Positions 19,852-31,239 of a stretch of DNA of 64,000 nt are shown here, in pieces. The stretch covers positions 1,575,459 to 1,639,458 of the forward strand of contig CM035353.1 of NCBI GenBank assembly GCA_020137815.1, read 5' to 3'. The translations under genes were made by a program, and so were the position numbers. Source of the stretch: Hormiphora californensis. Lineage: Eukaryota > Ctenophora > Tentaculata > Cydippida > Pleurobrachiidae. Under the pieces are notes generated by a model. That model was not told the DNA's origin and made no database searches. It was given only the letters and a program-made list of their open reading frames with translations. Position 1 is the stretch's first letter. Every line of letters starts with the position of its first letter.

Positions 19852-22800
19852 ATGAACAATATAACGGGTCACATGATAACTTGGGAACACAGCTTATTCC
19901 TGGGAACACTTTTATCAACCATTGGTCTATCTATCGTGGTTAGGTGAGTCATATCCTTGTTGTTATTTTGTACTCTTTGAATTTTAACAAAACAATGTTT
20001 AGTAATTTTGACTAAACAATGTTTAGTAAACATCCTTCACCCGTTAAATCTATAATAGAGCGCGATACCTGACCTCACCGCAAGAAGGGGTCCGCGTGTG
20101 TATTCTAATCTCTGATCCTGCAGCAACTCTCTGTTGATACTCAGCCTGTTCAAGTTACCAACATGGAAGGGGAGTCATATGTTAGTACTGGTGTTAGCTG
20201 GGAATGATATCCTTGTTGGGTTAGTGGTGATTCCTGCATCCCTTCCACACCTCTTCACACATTTTCAGGTATATAGTGACATACTCAGTCTTACTTTTGG
20301 CCATTTTTTATAATATAGGGAGCTCCTAGATCTAACATCCGCCCTATAATACTCTCTCTATTGTATTGTGTTTTGCAGGTTGGTATTGATGGTGGTTGGT
20401 GTTCAGTACCACATCACTACCATTCCATCCCTTTGCAGGTTGGTATTGATGGTGGTTGGTGTTCAGTAACTGGCCTAGTGACGTCATTCAACGTGACTGT
20501 CAGTGTTCTCATGGTCATGTGCTTATCTGTTGATAGGTAAACCTGCATTCACTCTCTATTATAGCAATTCATTCTAAAATCCAATTAAAATATCCAACTT
20601 GGATCTGAAAAAAGGGCAATATTCAATTTGGATTCCAAATTAAATATTGCCCCTTTTTCAGACTTGTGGCCCTATTATAGTGGCTAGTACGGGCCCCCGT
20701 AATCCGCCGCAGCGGATTACGGGGGCCCGGATGAGATGCCCATACCAGACGCCCGTACCAGCAGCCCGTACATCTGCTTTGCGCAATAATGAAAGGTCAC
20801 GTGATAAGACCTAGTGCACAGGGATAGCCTGTGACTGCGCACATGTGATAGATAACAGTGCAGCCAATCAGAATGCAGCTAGTGAGTGAGAGAGAGAGCA
20901 AGATAGTAACGCGCGGCGCATTGGCACGTGCATCTTGGGCGCTGGCAGGATTTTACATGTTGTAACATATTACAGCCAATCAGAATGCAGCTAGTGAGTG
21001 AGAGAGAGCAAGAGAGTACGGGCTGCTGGTACGGGCGGACGGCGGTTGGTCCGGGATATTTTTCTGCCCCCGTAATCCCCTGGGGCTCTTCGACGACACT
21101 TAATAAATAAGCTCTCTTTAGAGTTACACAAGGAAAATTTTTCAGACTTGTCTCGAGAGGGGTGTCGTCGAACGCTTTCCAAAACTTCACTTTAGGTCCT
21201 TGGTGTGAACCACGTGTATACCACGTGAAGCCCCGGATCACCCCTCGTGTATGGGTGTAGAAAACCAATCAGGGGATCGAAACTGGACACGTGATAGGAT
21301 TTCCATTACATGGGTTTACACAGGCGTCAATTTGGTCACGTGTAGGGTTCACCAGCCAATAGTGTTAGCGAGATATCACACCAGATTGGGGGTGAAGAAG
21401 AAGTTTGACTTCCATTTCTCAAGATTCAAGAAATTTGAAATCTTCAAAGCTCTGTGTACTCTTAAAGTAGCTGACAATGTATGTTATAGCGGACGAATAG
21501 AGATCTAACATTGATTGTTCATTAATCATTATGAAAAATCAATAAACCTATACACTTATTACTTGCAATATTATTTAGGCCATGTGAGATGCATCTCACA
21601 TGGCCTAAATAATATTGCAAGTAATCATTTAGATGAATGTAGATAGGCTGCTAGATGAAGAGATAAACAGTGAAAGTAAAGTAGTAGTTCTCTGTTCATC
21701 TTGCCCTGCCAGAAGGAAAACAACTGAGTTCATCCACATCTGTGAGAGTCTAATACAGATTTGTTGAGTAAGGGGGGGGGGGGGGGAGTAAGGGGGAGTA
21801 AGGGGGAGTAAGGGGGAGTAAGGGGGAACAACTACAAATACAGATGGTGTATGCAGCATGGGCTTGGCTGAAACCCCAAACTAGTGCCTCAATATTGTGG
21901 TTGAGTAGAGATAGCTAACTGGGGGACAAGGAGTGCCATTTTATCTTTTTTCTACACGCGGGAATCAAAATATACACTGTTTTGTAGCACGTGTATACCA
22001 CGTGAAGCCCCGGATCACCCCCCCCCCCCCCCCCCCCCGGGGGCAGACCAGGACAGAGGGAGCGAGAGGAGAGAGAAAAGGACTTTGAGATTTTCTTTGA
22101 GAATTTTGATTTTAGAGTTGTCGGGAGAGGGAGAGACGTTCTTGAGACTTTTCTGAGGGAGAATCTGACAATTCAGCGGGAACACCCAGCTCTGAATGAT
22201 TGCCAGACGAATGGTTTCGTGTTCTGATTGGTTCTGATTGGCTCATGTCACAGCCGCTAGACCCAGAGTATGATCCCATCCGATGTCAGATTTCAGAGGT
22301 GGTGCAACCACTAATTGCTAGAAACAGTTCTGATTAGGATTCGAGTGTCAAGTGTCGGGCTATAAATGTGTGTCACTATGAACAGTTTATTTCTTTCACT
22401 GATGAGGGCTATTTTACGCCGAAACGTCTGTTTTGCTATTGAAATTTGTTCACCTTTGTAACATCCCGAGTCTTCTATGCCTGACCAAACTTCGAACCAC
22501 GTGAGATCAATACAGGGATCACCCCCTCAACCTGTTTTGTAGCATCTTTTACTTGCCAGCGCAGTCTTGTCTACCATTAAGTCTCCTCTGGAGGAGACTT
22601 AACAAACCTCACTTTACTCGATATTTGAGTGACATATTGCGTGAACTATGACGTCATTGTCGCTTCAATTTGGCCCAAATCACGTGATTTTACCACGTGA
22701 TTAGGGAGTTACGCAAGGTTTGGAGAGCTTGTGTAAAACTTCACTTACTACCCCTCAATTTTCACTAAGCAAGATTCCTAAACAGTTTCGTCGACACAAA

Positions 22801-24051
22801 CCATGCTTAAGGGGTGTGAAAATCAATTAGAAGGTGTGAAAGGAGAGTTACGCAACGTTTTTAAGTGTGCTTAAAGTTTCGTCGAAGAGCCCCTGACACA
22901 TGTTTCTCTTGCAGGCTTGTGGCTGTAACCATGCCGATAAGATACAGGAACGCTCCATGCAACGTCATAACGGGAGCTGTTATTGCCTTTGTCGGTGTAG
23001 AAAGTTTATCATTCAGTGTTCTACCCCTTTTTAGTGGGGGATACAGGTAAATAGGACTCACATTCAGGTCACGGCTATTTAGCCCTAAGACCTGCAAGAT
23101 CTAATAAGGATATTCTTGGCTATTCCTAGAAAATTCCCCTGAAATATCAGGGAATAGCCGTCTCTGAGCCCTAAGAATCTCGGTGAGAGGTCTCAGTGGT
23201 TAATAGCCGCGTGAGCCGTGACGGCGACCTGAAACTTCAGACACATAGCGTGTGACTACAATTGTATTTTCAATATACCCATGATAATCTTGATTGATTA
23301 TAATAATCAATGATAATAATCAGTGATAATCATGCACATTGTGATGTATGCTAGCAGTAAAACGTTTTACTTTGATTTTTAATCACTGATTTTTCTTTAC
23401 AGGTTCAGACCAGGTCTATCAATTTGTGCCAAAGTTCTGGGCTCGGACAAATCTAATATCTTTAGTATTCTCTACTACATTCTGTGTGTTGTGCTACCCC
23501 TTTGCACAGTTCTCATCTGCAGCTCCATCATCGTGTGCTTCCTCAACAATAAAACTAAAATTACCCCACAGTACGTGTGTCAACATCATTAAATTCAAAG
23601 AGTATATTGTGTCCAACGCCGTTTATTTGTTGATTAATAACGATCAACAACTGTTTATTATTACAATTACACCCATTGCATATAGTATATAATGTAATAT
23701 TTTCAGAGTGAGGTCGGCTACCATCACCATTCTGCTAATAGTTGGAGGTTACATTGGGTGTGTTACACCCTACACTCTTACATTTGTTGCCCGTAATACA
23801 GCCCTCGTGGCAGGGCTCCACCCCTCTTGGCCAAGATACTGTAAGTTTTGTCTGCACCTTTCTGTCTCTGTCTCTGTCTTTCTGTCGCTCTGTCTATCTG
23901 CGTTTATCTCATTCTAATCTTATATTTGCTAGGTTTGGTTATCACATACTGCAACTCTCTCCTAAACCCCTGCATCTACCTTGCCCGGTCTACTCAAGTA
24001 AGGCAGCACACTGTGAGAGTGGTCCGTCGTCTCACAGCTGATACCAGATGA
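19852..24051 (+). CDS. Class A (rhodopsin-family) G protein-coupled receptor
   Basis: Seven exons: 19852-19943, 20124-20268, 20439-20536, 22915-23046, 23403-23570, 23707-23840, 23933-24051 (888 nt, 295 residues). ATG 19852 has an in-frame stop shortly upstream; the N-terminus is short with an NNIT glycosylation site. TM1 LFLGTLLSTIGLSIVV-SNSLL; TM2 LAGNDILVGLVVIP; TM3 begins after GGWCSVTG (the conserved disulfide Cys) and ends in VDRL, a DRY-motif variant with Tyr replaced by Leu; TM5 ILCVVLPLCTVLICSSII; TM6 ATITILLIVGGYIG; TM7 NSLLNPCIYLA, the NPxxY motif. The C-tail is short and basic. Ligand cannot be predicted; melatonin/opsin-like or orphan amine-like receptors are possible. Exon 3 has a duplicated acceptor. 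Confidence 0.92.
20370..20458 (+). repeat. 60-bp in-frame duplication of a GPCR splice acceptor and exon start
   Basis: TTTGCAG/GTTGGTATTGATGG occurs at 20372 and again at 20432; the 30 bases after each acceptor are the same. The spacing is exactly 60 bp and open, so use of the upstream acceptor at 20379 would add 20 residues before TM3. Confidence 0.93.
20606..20664. repeat. Imperfect hairpin in GPCR intron 3
   Basis: CTGAAAAAAGGGCAATATT pairs with AATATTGCCCCTTTTTCAG around an AT-rich loop. Confidence 0.75.
20690..20729. repeat. G/C-rich palindrome
   Basis: CGGGCCCCCGTAATCCGC and its complement GCGGATTACGGGGGCCCG around a four-base centre. A 43-bp stretch with CAGCCAATCAGAATGCAGCT is then duplicated at 20860 and 20972. 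Confidence 0.85.
21209..22040. repeat. GPCR intron 3 repeats: direct repeat, G-tract, C-tract
   Basis: CACGTGTATACCACGTGAAG with following CCCCGGATCACCCC occurs at 21209 and 21988. Between them are an AGTAAGGGGG tandem tract (21765-21830) and, at the end, about 20 consecutive C. The rest of the intron (22040-22900) holds no gene that I can see. Confidence 0.7.
21558..21625. repeat. Perfect 68-bp palindrome
   Basis: Both arms of 34 bases are exactly complementary, with no loop; centre GAGATG/CATCTC at 21591/21592. Located in GPCR intron 3. Confidence 0.95.
23045..23232. repeat. Inverted-repeat element in GPCR intron 4
   Basis: GGTCACGGCTATT near 23067 pairs imperfectly with AATAGCCGCGTGAGCCGTGAC near 23202; an inner pair is GGCTATTCC / GGAATAGCC. 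MITE-like, non-coding. Confidence 0.55.
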
Positions 24052-24620
24052 TATGTTTTATGAAGGAGCAGCTATAACACACCTAAAACCAGTCGGAGTT
24101 ACAGCTGTTACCAACCACAAAGTCTTCTCATTCGAAGATCAGCGATCCGACTATACTATACCAACTCTCAAACCAAACACACTCGCACCGACATTGTGTA
24201 TCATGAATCCGTGGTGCGCCGTTCGATGCTACCAGCTACCAGCTTTGGTAACATAGACACCTGTCACCTGTGTGCGGGGGTCGCGCCAGGTGTCTATGCT
24301 ACCAGCTGCAGCTAGTATCTGCTACTATGTACCAGCTAGTATCTGCAGCTACCTCATGTTTCCAATTCCTCCGATCCCAACGGACTTTTGCTTGAATGTG
24401 GAAAAATTAAAACGAGTTTTATAATCAGTTCTAACTGGAATACTTACAAAACACATAGTTATATTAAACGTCGTATAAATATATGAAAAACATCTTTCTT
24501 TCTCCTATCATCTATGTCTATGTCTAAACCAAAAACATACGTTTTGTACTTGTACACTAGCTAGGGGACAACCCGGTCCCAATCTTGCTCTAAAAAAAGG
24601 AAAACACTCCAACTATTATA

Positions 24621-24707
24621 CAGGGTGGCCCATAAATTATGTTATTGCAAAACATACCACCTTTACGGAGGAACGTCCCCCTCACTCATAATTTATGGGC
24701 AATCCTG
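24621..24707. mobile_element. mariner-like MITE (87 bp)
   Basis: TA-CAGGGTGGCCCATAAATTATG and CATAATTTATGGGCAATCCTG-TA. CAGGGTG ends and TA flanks are typical of Tc1/mariner non-autonomous elements. Intergenic, between the convergent GPCR and DDI1 genes. Confidence 0.8.
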
Positions 24708-24942
24708 TACATAATTATTGCTATGCTACGCGTTGAGTCGCTTACACGAGCCGAAAGACTGGGAACATGTCAGCATGATACATGTATGTATGCCTCAATT
24801 GCAGGGGTATCTTAGGGAACACATTTTAATACCATTACCATTGCATAACTGGGTTAGGGACATGCAGCAGCGTATAAATCAAACCCCTGGCCCTTGCGGC
24901 ATTATAAAATCACAAACAAACTGTCATTATCTTTCTTCTTGC

Positions 24943-25015
24943 TATGTTCTAACCCTCCCTTTATATTTGTAAACACAGTCTAGCCAGGCAACTTTCTTCC
25001 GTGGCCTTTTCGAAA
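24943..25015. repeat. Dispersed repeat, TTCTAACCCTCC family
   Basis: GCTATGTTCTAACCCTCCCT followed by TTATATTTGTAAAC and TCTAGCCAGGCAA. Related copies near 4861, 8500 (inverted), 27177, 38249 and 41995. Confidence 0.65.
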
Positions 25016-25059
25016 TAAAATCATCAATAACGATAAATAAGATTTAGATACACCCGTAT

Positions 25060-25168
25060 CAGGAACCGATCAAAACAAGTAAACAACCAATCAGAACTCG
25101 TTATTTAGGTCACGTGACTGGTCATCAGCCAATCAGGGACCAGTATTTCCTGATTCGGTCGGTTCCTG
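25060..25168. mobile_element. hAT-type MITE (109 bp), copy 4
   Basis: Inverted orientation relative to copies 1-3; 8-bp target duplication ACCCGTAT (25052-25059, 25169-25176). It ends 18 bp beyond the DDI1 stop codon, so it lies in the DDI1 3' UTR. Confidence 0.9.
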
Positions 25169-25186
25169 ACCCGTATAATATATTGT

Positions 25187-27928
25187 TCATATCTGTCCAC
25201 CGCGTTCGAATAACAGACTAGCCGCTAGATCAACATTATTAGAGCATTGTAGGAGGGCTTTCTTTGCCTGCTCTGCACTGAACCCCATCTCCACTAACTT
25301 TACTACCGATTCATCTGAAAGAGGTAAAGGTTAGTAATGTAATATGAAATAGGCTGTCTGGCACCGCCGACCCCATCTGAGCGCACTGTCAAATGGGGTA
25401 TGGCGCCGCCATACACTTACAGGTAATAGGTAGAAGCACTAAAACATGGTTCTTTCTAGAAAAAACCAAGGCCCACGGGGGGAACTTAGTGACCGGTTCA
25501 TTTCATTGACAAATGAAATAGAAGACCAAGCTGCCTATAAGCAATAACAATGTATGGCGGTGTAATTTCGACCACAAATCTAATAACAACCTGTGGTGGT
25601 AGGGGGAGGAGCAGCTGCTCCTGATGAGTTAGGGGCACCGGCTGCTGTTTGCTCCTTTGGTATGTCATGCTCTGCAAGGAAATTAGCCGCGGTTCCTGTA
25701 GTTCCTATCTTCAGGCAGTTCTCTTTAAGATCGATAACACACTGGAGAAGTGATTAGATTAATGGTAATTAGTGTACTGCAGATAGACCACGATGTACCG
25801 GGAGGATAATCTTCCCCCGTTATAGGAAATTAATGGTATTTGACCCCGATGTACCGGACAAAACCCATTCCCCCGAACATCCCGTTAAAATGTGAGCCAC
25901 AGCCAAGTTATGTATTACCTGGTGACGTTTCAGCATATCAAGACCCAATAACATATCCATTGGTTGGTTCTCCAAAACACTGAATGTACAGGGGAAATGA
26001 TCGTTCCCAATCTTTAAGGGTAACAGATGGACTCGACCCAGAATCTTCTGAGTTCCAACTCCCTTGGCAACTCCCTGGAACCGCTTGTCGATTAAACGGG
26101 ATACGTTACACCTAAAAGGGAGATAGTTATTATAGTTACTTCTTGACATCTGTTCATCATATTATCTAGTCGTGATATCGACCGAATTAACACTTACAGA
26201 TAAATAAAATTAGGTGTGAGCCACAAAAAACCAGCAGGGACACCCTTTTGGCTGCCAAACAGAACTCAACGTACCGCGGTTATATCCAAGCAAGGTCACA
26301 GAGCAGAAAGGGATCGGGGTCGAGCAGACACCGTGTAGGGGTGCGCGCGCGCGCGACCCACCTCGCCCTGTTACATGTCAGTGAGAGATGAGACACGGAG
26401 AACTTTCATCACTAGCAACATCTCGCGCGTTACGTCTATGAAAATTGTGTACAGAACTTCTGCCCCATACAAGTTCGGTCAAAATCCCAACTTCGAAAGG
26501 GATTGTGACCCCCAACCCAAACAGCAATTGTTTTGCAAAACCTAAGTGAGTGCTATTATTACTTGGGTGGGACATTGAAACATAAGGTACATACTTCTCA
26601 GCGCAGGAACTTGATATGAGGGTCATTTGTGCACCGGAGTCAACAAACGCTTTTACTTTGTGTCCGTTTATCTCCACATCAATATACAGCATAATAACCT
26701 GGGGGGATGGGGACTTGTTAGGGGGTTAGGCGGACTCTAGTGCATAACGCACTCTATATCTAAACCCAAGGAGGACTCTATATCTAACCCTAACCTTTAC
26801 ACCAACCCCTAAAACTCGAACCCAAATAACGGCCCTAACACTTCTAAATGAGTATATAGGCACAGCAAACTCTCGTTTCCGGCCGAAATCTTGAGTTCGC
26901 TTTTCGTGATTTTGGCACTGGAGTCCGCTTACCTGTTAGGGGGTGGTAACCCCCAAACAACCATCATACCGAAGGGTGGGCTAGGTGGTGAGTGAAATTT
27001 TAATAAAACTTATGAAAACGGGGGGGGGGGGGGGGGGGGGGGTCGGCCGATATTGGCCTTGAATATGAATAGTGGTACACACACTAACAATGGCAATAAT
27101 AAATTAAACAAACGGGGTGTGTGAAAGGGAAATAATTATTAAGGGTAGATTGTGTGTGGCTAACTGGGGTAATTTTTGTTATGTTCTAACCCTCCTTACA
27201 TTTGTCGCGGGACGTGGATAGAGAGGGTCGAACAAGACAAGTATTGGGATGATGGCATATGTGAGGCAAATGCCGAACCTCCGAACCCTTTTCCCCAAAA
27301 AGCCCGGTAATTTATAAATTGTCTGATTCCGAACCCTACCACTGCACTTGCCAGTTACCAACACACTTTGTTCTAGCAAGGCTTAATCGAAATCTACAAA
27401 ATGTCACTGGCTTCCTACCTTTTTTAACTTCATCGGTACGGGTATAAAAATAGGCATGTCTGGATCGATCGGGGGTACCACGACCTTATTACTCTTAACG
27501 ATAAACATTATGAAGAGAGAGAGAGAGATAGAGCAAACACACAACAAACAGAGGAAGAATGGGACAGACAGGGAGACTTTTTTATTAGTTAGAGGAATGG
27601 AGTTGTGGGAATAGAAACCACAAGAAACAAGAACGATGGAAAATGGACTAAAACAAGAATGAACCTCCTCTGTGATTAAATCGGGGTTCATGGCGTTTAC
27701 TACACATGGTTTAGACCTCACTTAAACTACACAGCTCCAGTACTAGTAAAATTGATAGGACTATTACTATTATGTTCTAGGGTCCACAAAGGGACGTGTA
27801 CGTGGTGTAAAGATAGTGGATTAGGGTAGACCAGTAAAAAGGGTGTCACTAAACGAGAGATATGGAGGCCTGGTAATGTACCGTCATCTTGATTGGCTTG
27901 TACCTCCCCTCTCCCTCTCTCTCTCTCT

Positions 27929-28011
<83 letters not shown>

Positions 28012-31000
28012 CCTCTCCTTCTTTCTCTCTTCTTGTTACTAATGTTCATATATAAATTGCTTGTTAAACCCCCCGATGACACCATCTCTCACAGATAAGA
28101 CAATGACGTGCTGCATCGTATTACCTGTCCAAAACTCTCCGGGTGTTCCTCAAATGCCCGCTCCATGTTCTCCTCGATTTGCTTCCCCTGCAATTTCTCC
28201 AGTAACATTTTCTGGTATTCTGGGTCCATGGGGTTACCTGCAGGTAGAGGGGGTGAGGAATTGCCGCTCATAAGACTGCCCTATCCGCACCGCCCGGGAG
28301 GGGGCGAGGACTTGTAGCTCATTATAGATAGGGGTGAGGAATTGCAGCTCAATATAAGACTGCCCTCTCCGCACCACCCGGGAGAGGGTGAGGACTTGCA
28401 GCTCATAAGACTGCACTATCCGCACCACCCGGGAGGGGTGAGGACTTGCCTCATAAGACTGCCCTCTCCGCACCACCCGGGAGGGGGAGAGGACTTGCCT
28501 CATAAGACTGCCCTCTCCGCACCACCCGGGAGGGGGAGAGGACTTGCCTCATAAGACTGCCCTATCCGCACCGCCCGGAAGGGGTGAGGACTTGCTGCTC
28601 ATAAGACTGCCCTCTCCGCACCACCCGGGAGGGGTGAGGACTTGCCTCATAAGACTGCCCTCTCCGCACCACCCGGGAGGGGGAGAGGACTTGCCTCATA
28701 AGACTGCCCTCTCCGCACCACCCGGGAGGGGGAGAGGACTTGCCTCATAAGACTGCCCTATCCGCACCGCCCGGGAGGGGGAGAGGACTTGCAGCTCATA
28801 AGACTGCCCTCTCCGCACCACCAGGGAGGGGGTGAGGACTTGCAGCTCAATATAGACTGCCCTCTCCGCACCACCCGGGAGGGGGAGAGGACTTGTAGCA
28901 TAAGACTGCCCTATCCGCACTACCAGGGAGAGGGCGAGGACTTGCAGCTCAATATAGACTGCCCTCTCCGCTCGAGATGCCGTGTCAACATTACAGTCAC
29001 ATGTAGTGAGGACATGATATATAGCGAGATAATATCTGTGAAATTTACCCGTCAGTAAGAATTCTTCGTCTCGCTTCCGTTTTCTGATCAGCTCTTGACG
29101 TTCTTTATACACCTGCACAAAATATATCATACTATTGCAACTGGGCCAGCCCCTCCGCGAGAGGTTCTTTGATTTATTGATTGATTGATTCATTGGTATA
29201 TTATTGCGGTGGATTCAATAATTACCTCCTAAGAATTTTCTATCACTAAATTGAACTCTAAAATTACGTGTCCTATTCCTGAATCAGGAATCCTGATACC
29301 TACCTTAGAAAACTTTTCCTTATCGTTAACAGCATTGGCAAATGTCTGGTCCCGTTCCCGTAACAATGATAACTGGTATGGGTCTGCCAGAATCTGCTGT
29401 CTCAGCTCCTCACATTCATCCCTAGCAGGGGCCGCAGCGGGGGCTGGTTGCGCTCTGAGGGGAGAGTGTGTGTGTGTGGGGGGGGGGGGGTGTCAGGGGC
29501 CGCAGCAGGGGCTGGTTGCGCTCTGAGAGGGGAGAGTGTGTCGGGGGGGGGGGGGGGGGGGGTGTCAGCAGTCAGGGGCCGCAGCGGGGGCTGGTTGCGT
29601 CCTCTGAGGGGGAGAGTGTGTGTGTCGGGGGGGGGGGGGGGGGCGGGGGGGCTGCAGCGGGGGGGGTGGTTGCGCTCTGAGAGGTGGAGAGTGTCTGTCG
29701 GAGGGGGGGGGGGGTGTCAGGGGGCGGGGGCTGGTTGGCGCTGAGAGGGGAGAGTTGTGGTTGGGGGGAGAGTGGGTGGCGGGGGGGGGGGGGGGGGGTG
29801 TGTCAGGGGCTGCAGCGGGGGCTGGTTGCGCTCTGAGAGGGGAGGGAGGGTGTGGGGGGGGGGGGGTGGGGGGGTTGTCAGAGGCCGCAGCGGGGCTGGT
29901 TGCCTGAGAGGGAGAGTGTGGGGGGGTGGGTGGGGGGGTGGGGGGGGGGGGGGTGGGGGGGGTTGTCAGCAGTCAGGGCGCAGCGGGGCTGGTTGCGCTC
30001 TGAGAGGGGGAGAGTGTGTGTTGGGGGGGGGGGGGGGGGTGCAGTCAGGGGCCGCAGCGGGGGCTGGTTGCGCTTGAGGGGGGGGGGGGGAGTGTGGAGG
30101 GGGGGGGGGGGGGGGGGGGGGTCAGCAGTCAGGGGCCGCAGAGGGGCGCTGGTTTTGTCGGCTCTGAGGGGTCAGGAGATGTGTGTGTTGGGGGGGGGGG
30201 GGGGGTGTCAGGACTCAGGAGGCTGCAGAGGGGGCTGGTTGTACGCTCTGAGGGGGTGGGGGGGGGATCAGTCAGTCAGGGGCCGCAGAGGGGGGCCTGG
30301 TTTGCGCTCTGAGGGGCGGAGAGGTTGATGTCGGGGGGCGGGGGGGTGTCAGCAGTCAGGGGCCGCCAGCGCGGGGGCTGGTTGCGCTCTGGAAGGGGGG
30401 GGGGGTTGGGGGTGGGGGGGGTCAGCAGTCAGGGGCCGCAGAGGGGGCTGGTTGCGCTCTGAGGGGGGAGAGTGTGTGTTGGGGGGGGGGGGGGGGTGGT
30501 GTCAGGACTCAGGGGCTGCAGAGGGGGCTGGTTGCGCTCTGAGGGGGGGGGGTCAGCAGTCAGGGGCCGCAGAGGGGGCTGGTTGCGCTCTGAGGGGAGG
30601 GGGGGGGGGTGTCAGCAGTCAGGGGCTGCAGCGGGGGCTGGTTGCGCTCTGAGAGGGGAGAGTGTGTGTCGGGAGGGGGGGGGGGCTGGGGTTGAATACT
30701 TTAGTTAATTTGAATTTAAGTTAATTACCCTGGTACCCGTATGGCACTCCAATCAATCCCTGATAATCCCACACCACTATTAGCAGCAGGGGCCGGTGCA
30801 GGTTGCTGAAGCTGCTGAATGGTCATTAGCAACATGTCTCCATCGGCACATCCATATTTGGAGAGAGGTGCCTTCTTGTCCACCAGTGGTACCCCATTCC
30901 GTGATAACTATAGGGCACATGTTGTTATTTGTCTACCAAGGAGGGTTAGAACGTTGTTATACGGCGAGAAACCGGGTCGAGGTATACGGTTTGAGATCCA

Positions 31001-31227
31001 TGTGGAAGAATTGAATAATTAGAAGTCAAAAGAAGTGTATCATCTCAAATATATAATGAAGATAACTGGAATGATTGAACGAATGATCTGACTCCTCTCA
31101 CCTGAATTTGCTGGGCTGATTTCCCGGACTCCATGGCTACCAAAGCAAATAGATTCTCTACCTCCATCTCACCAGAGACCTCAACGGTATAAAACTCGCC
31201 TCCAGGTGTTGTAACTATCAGGTTCAT
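25187..31227 (-). CDS. DDI1: DDI1-type ubiquitin shuttle/retroviral-like aspartic protease
   Basis: Nine exons on the minus strand: 31102-31227, 30729-30907, 29304-29454, 29049-29112, 28125-28237, 26595-26698, 25919-26111, 25591-25741, 25187-25314 (1209 nt, 402 residues). Order: N-terminal UBL ([17 protein letters not shown]), DDI helical region ([20 protein letters not shown]), retropepsin-like domain with active-site [24 protein letters not shown] and [16 protein letters not shown], then a C-terminal UBA ([20 protein letters not shown]). Cytosolic/nuclear; in known relatives it cleaves heavily ubiquitinated substrates such as Nrf1/SKN-1 and docks on the proteasome. The UBA, present in yeast and fly DDI1 but lost in mammals, is retained. 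Introns 2 and 5 are filled with minisatellites. Confidence 0.96.
25785..25890. mobile_element. Degenerate pogo-like MITE in DDI1
   Basis: GACCACGATGTACCGGGAGG, CCCCCGTTATAGGAAATTAA and a central GACCCCGATGTACCGGAC are family phrases; the right end decays just before the donor side of DDI1 exon 25919-26111. Confidence 0.55.
26699..28124. other. DDI1 intron with low-complexity DNA, no gene seen
   Basis: Contains a run of over 20 G at 27020-27042, a dispersed TTATGTTCTAACCCTCC repeat at 27177, and a (TC)n tract of about 120 bases at 27905-28030. No supported exon of another gene. Confidence 0.7.
28250..28975. repeat. 49-bp minisatellite beside a DDI1 acceptor (about 14 copies)
   Basis: Unit ATAAGACTGCCCTCTCCGCA then CCACCCGGGAGGGGGAGAGG and ACTTGCCTC. 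The array runs right up to the polypyrimidine/acceptor of DDI1 exon 28125-28237 but the exon bases themselves are not amplified. Confidence 0.92.
29440..30690. repeat. Acceptor-spanning G-rich minisatellite in DDI1 (about 14 copies)
   Basis: Units of about 55-75 bp contain CAGCCCCCGCTGCGGCCCCT on the minus strand preceded by TCTCCCCTCAG/AGCGCAAC, i.e. the true acceptor and first about 30 bases of DDI1 exon 29304-29454. Units are separated by poly-G/poly-C runs of 8-22 bases, whose lengths vary and may be misassembled. All apparent Gly-rich ORFs here are artefacts. Confidence 0.93.
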
Positions 31228-31239
31228 ACTGAGCTAGTA

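Noticed and set aside
22361-22500. GATGAGGGCTATTTTACGCCGAAACGTC-type stretch in a GPCR intron
   Set aside because: Looked like a known conserved element at first but no ORF or partner exons were found.
29448-30708. Gly/Val/Cys-rich ORFs
   Set aside because: Translation of the poly-G minisatellite in the DDI1 intron; frames depend on uncertain homopolymer lengths.
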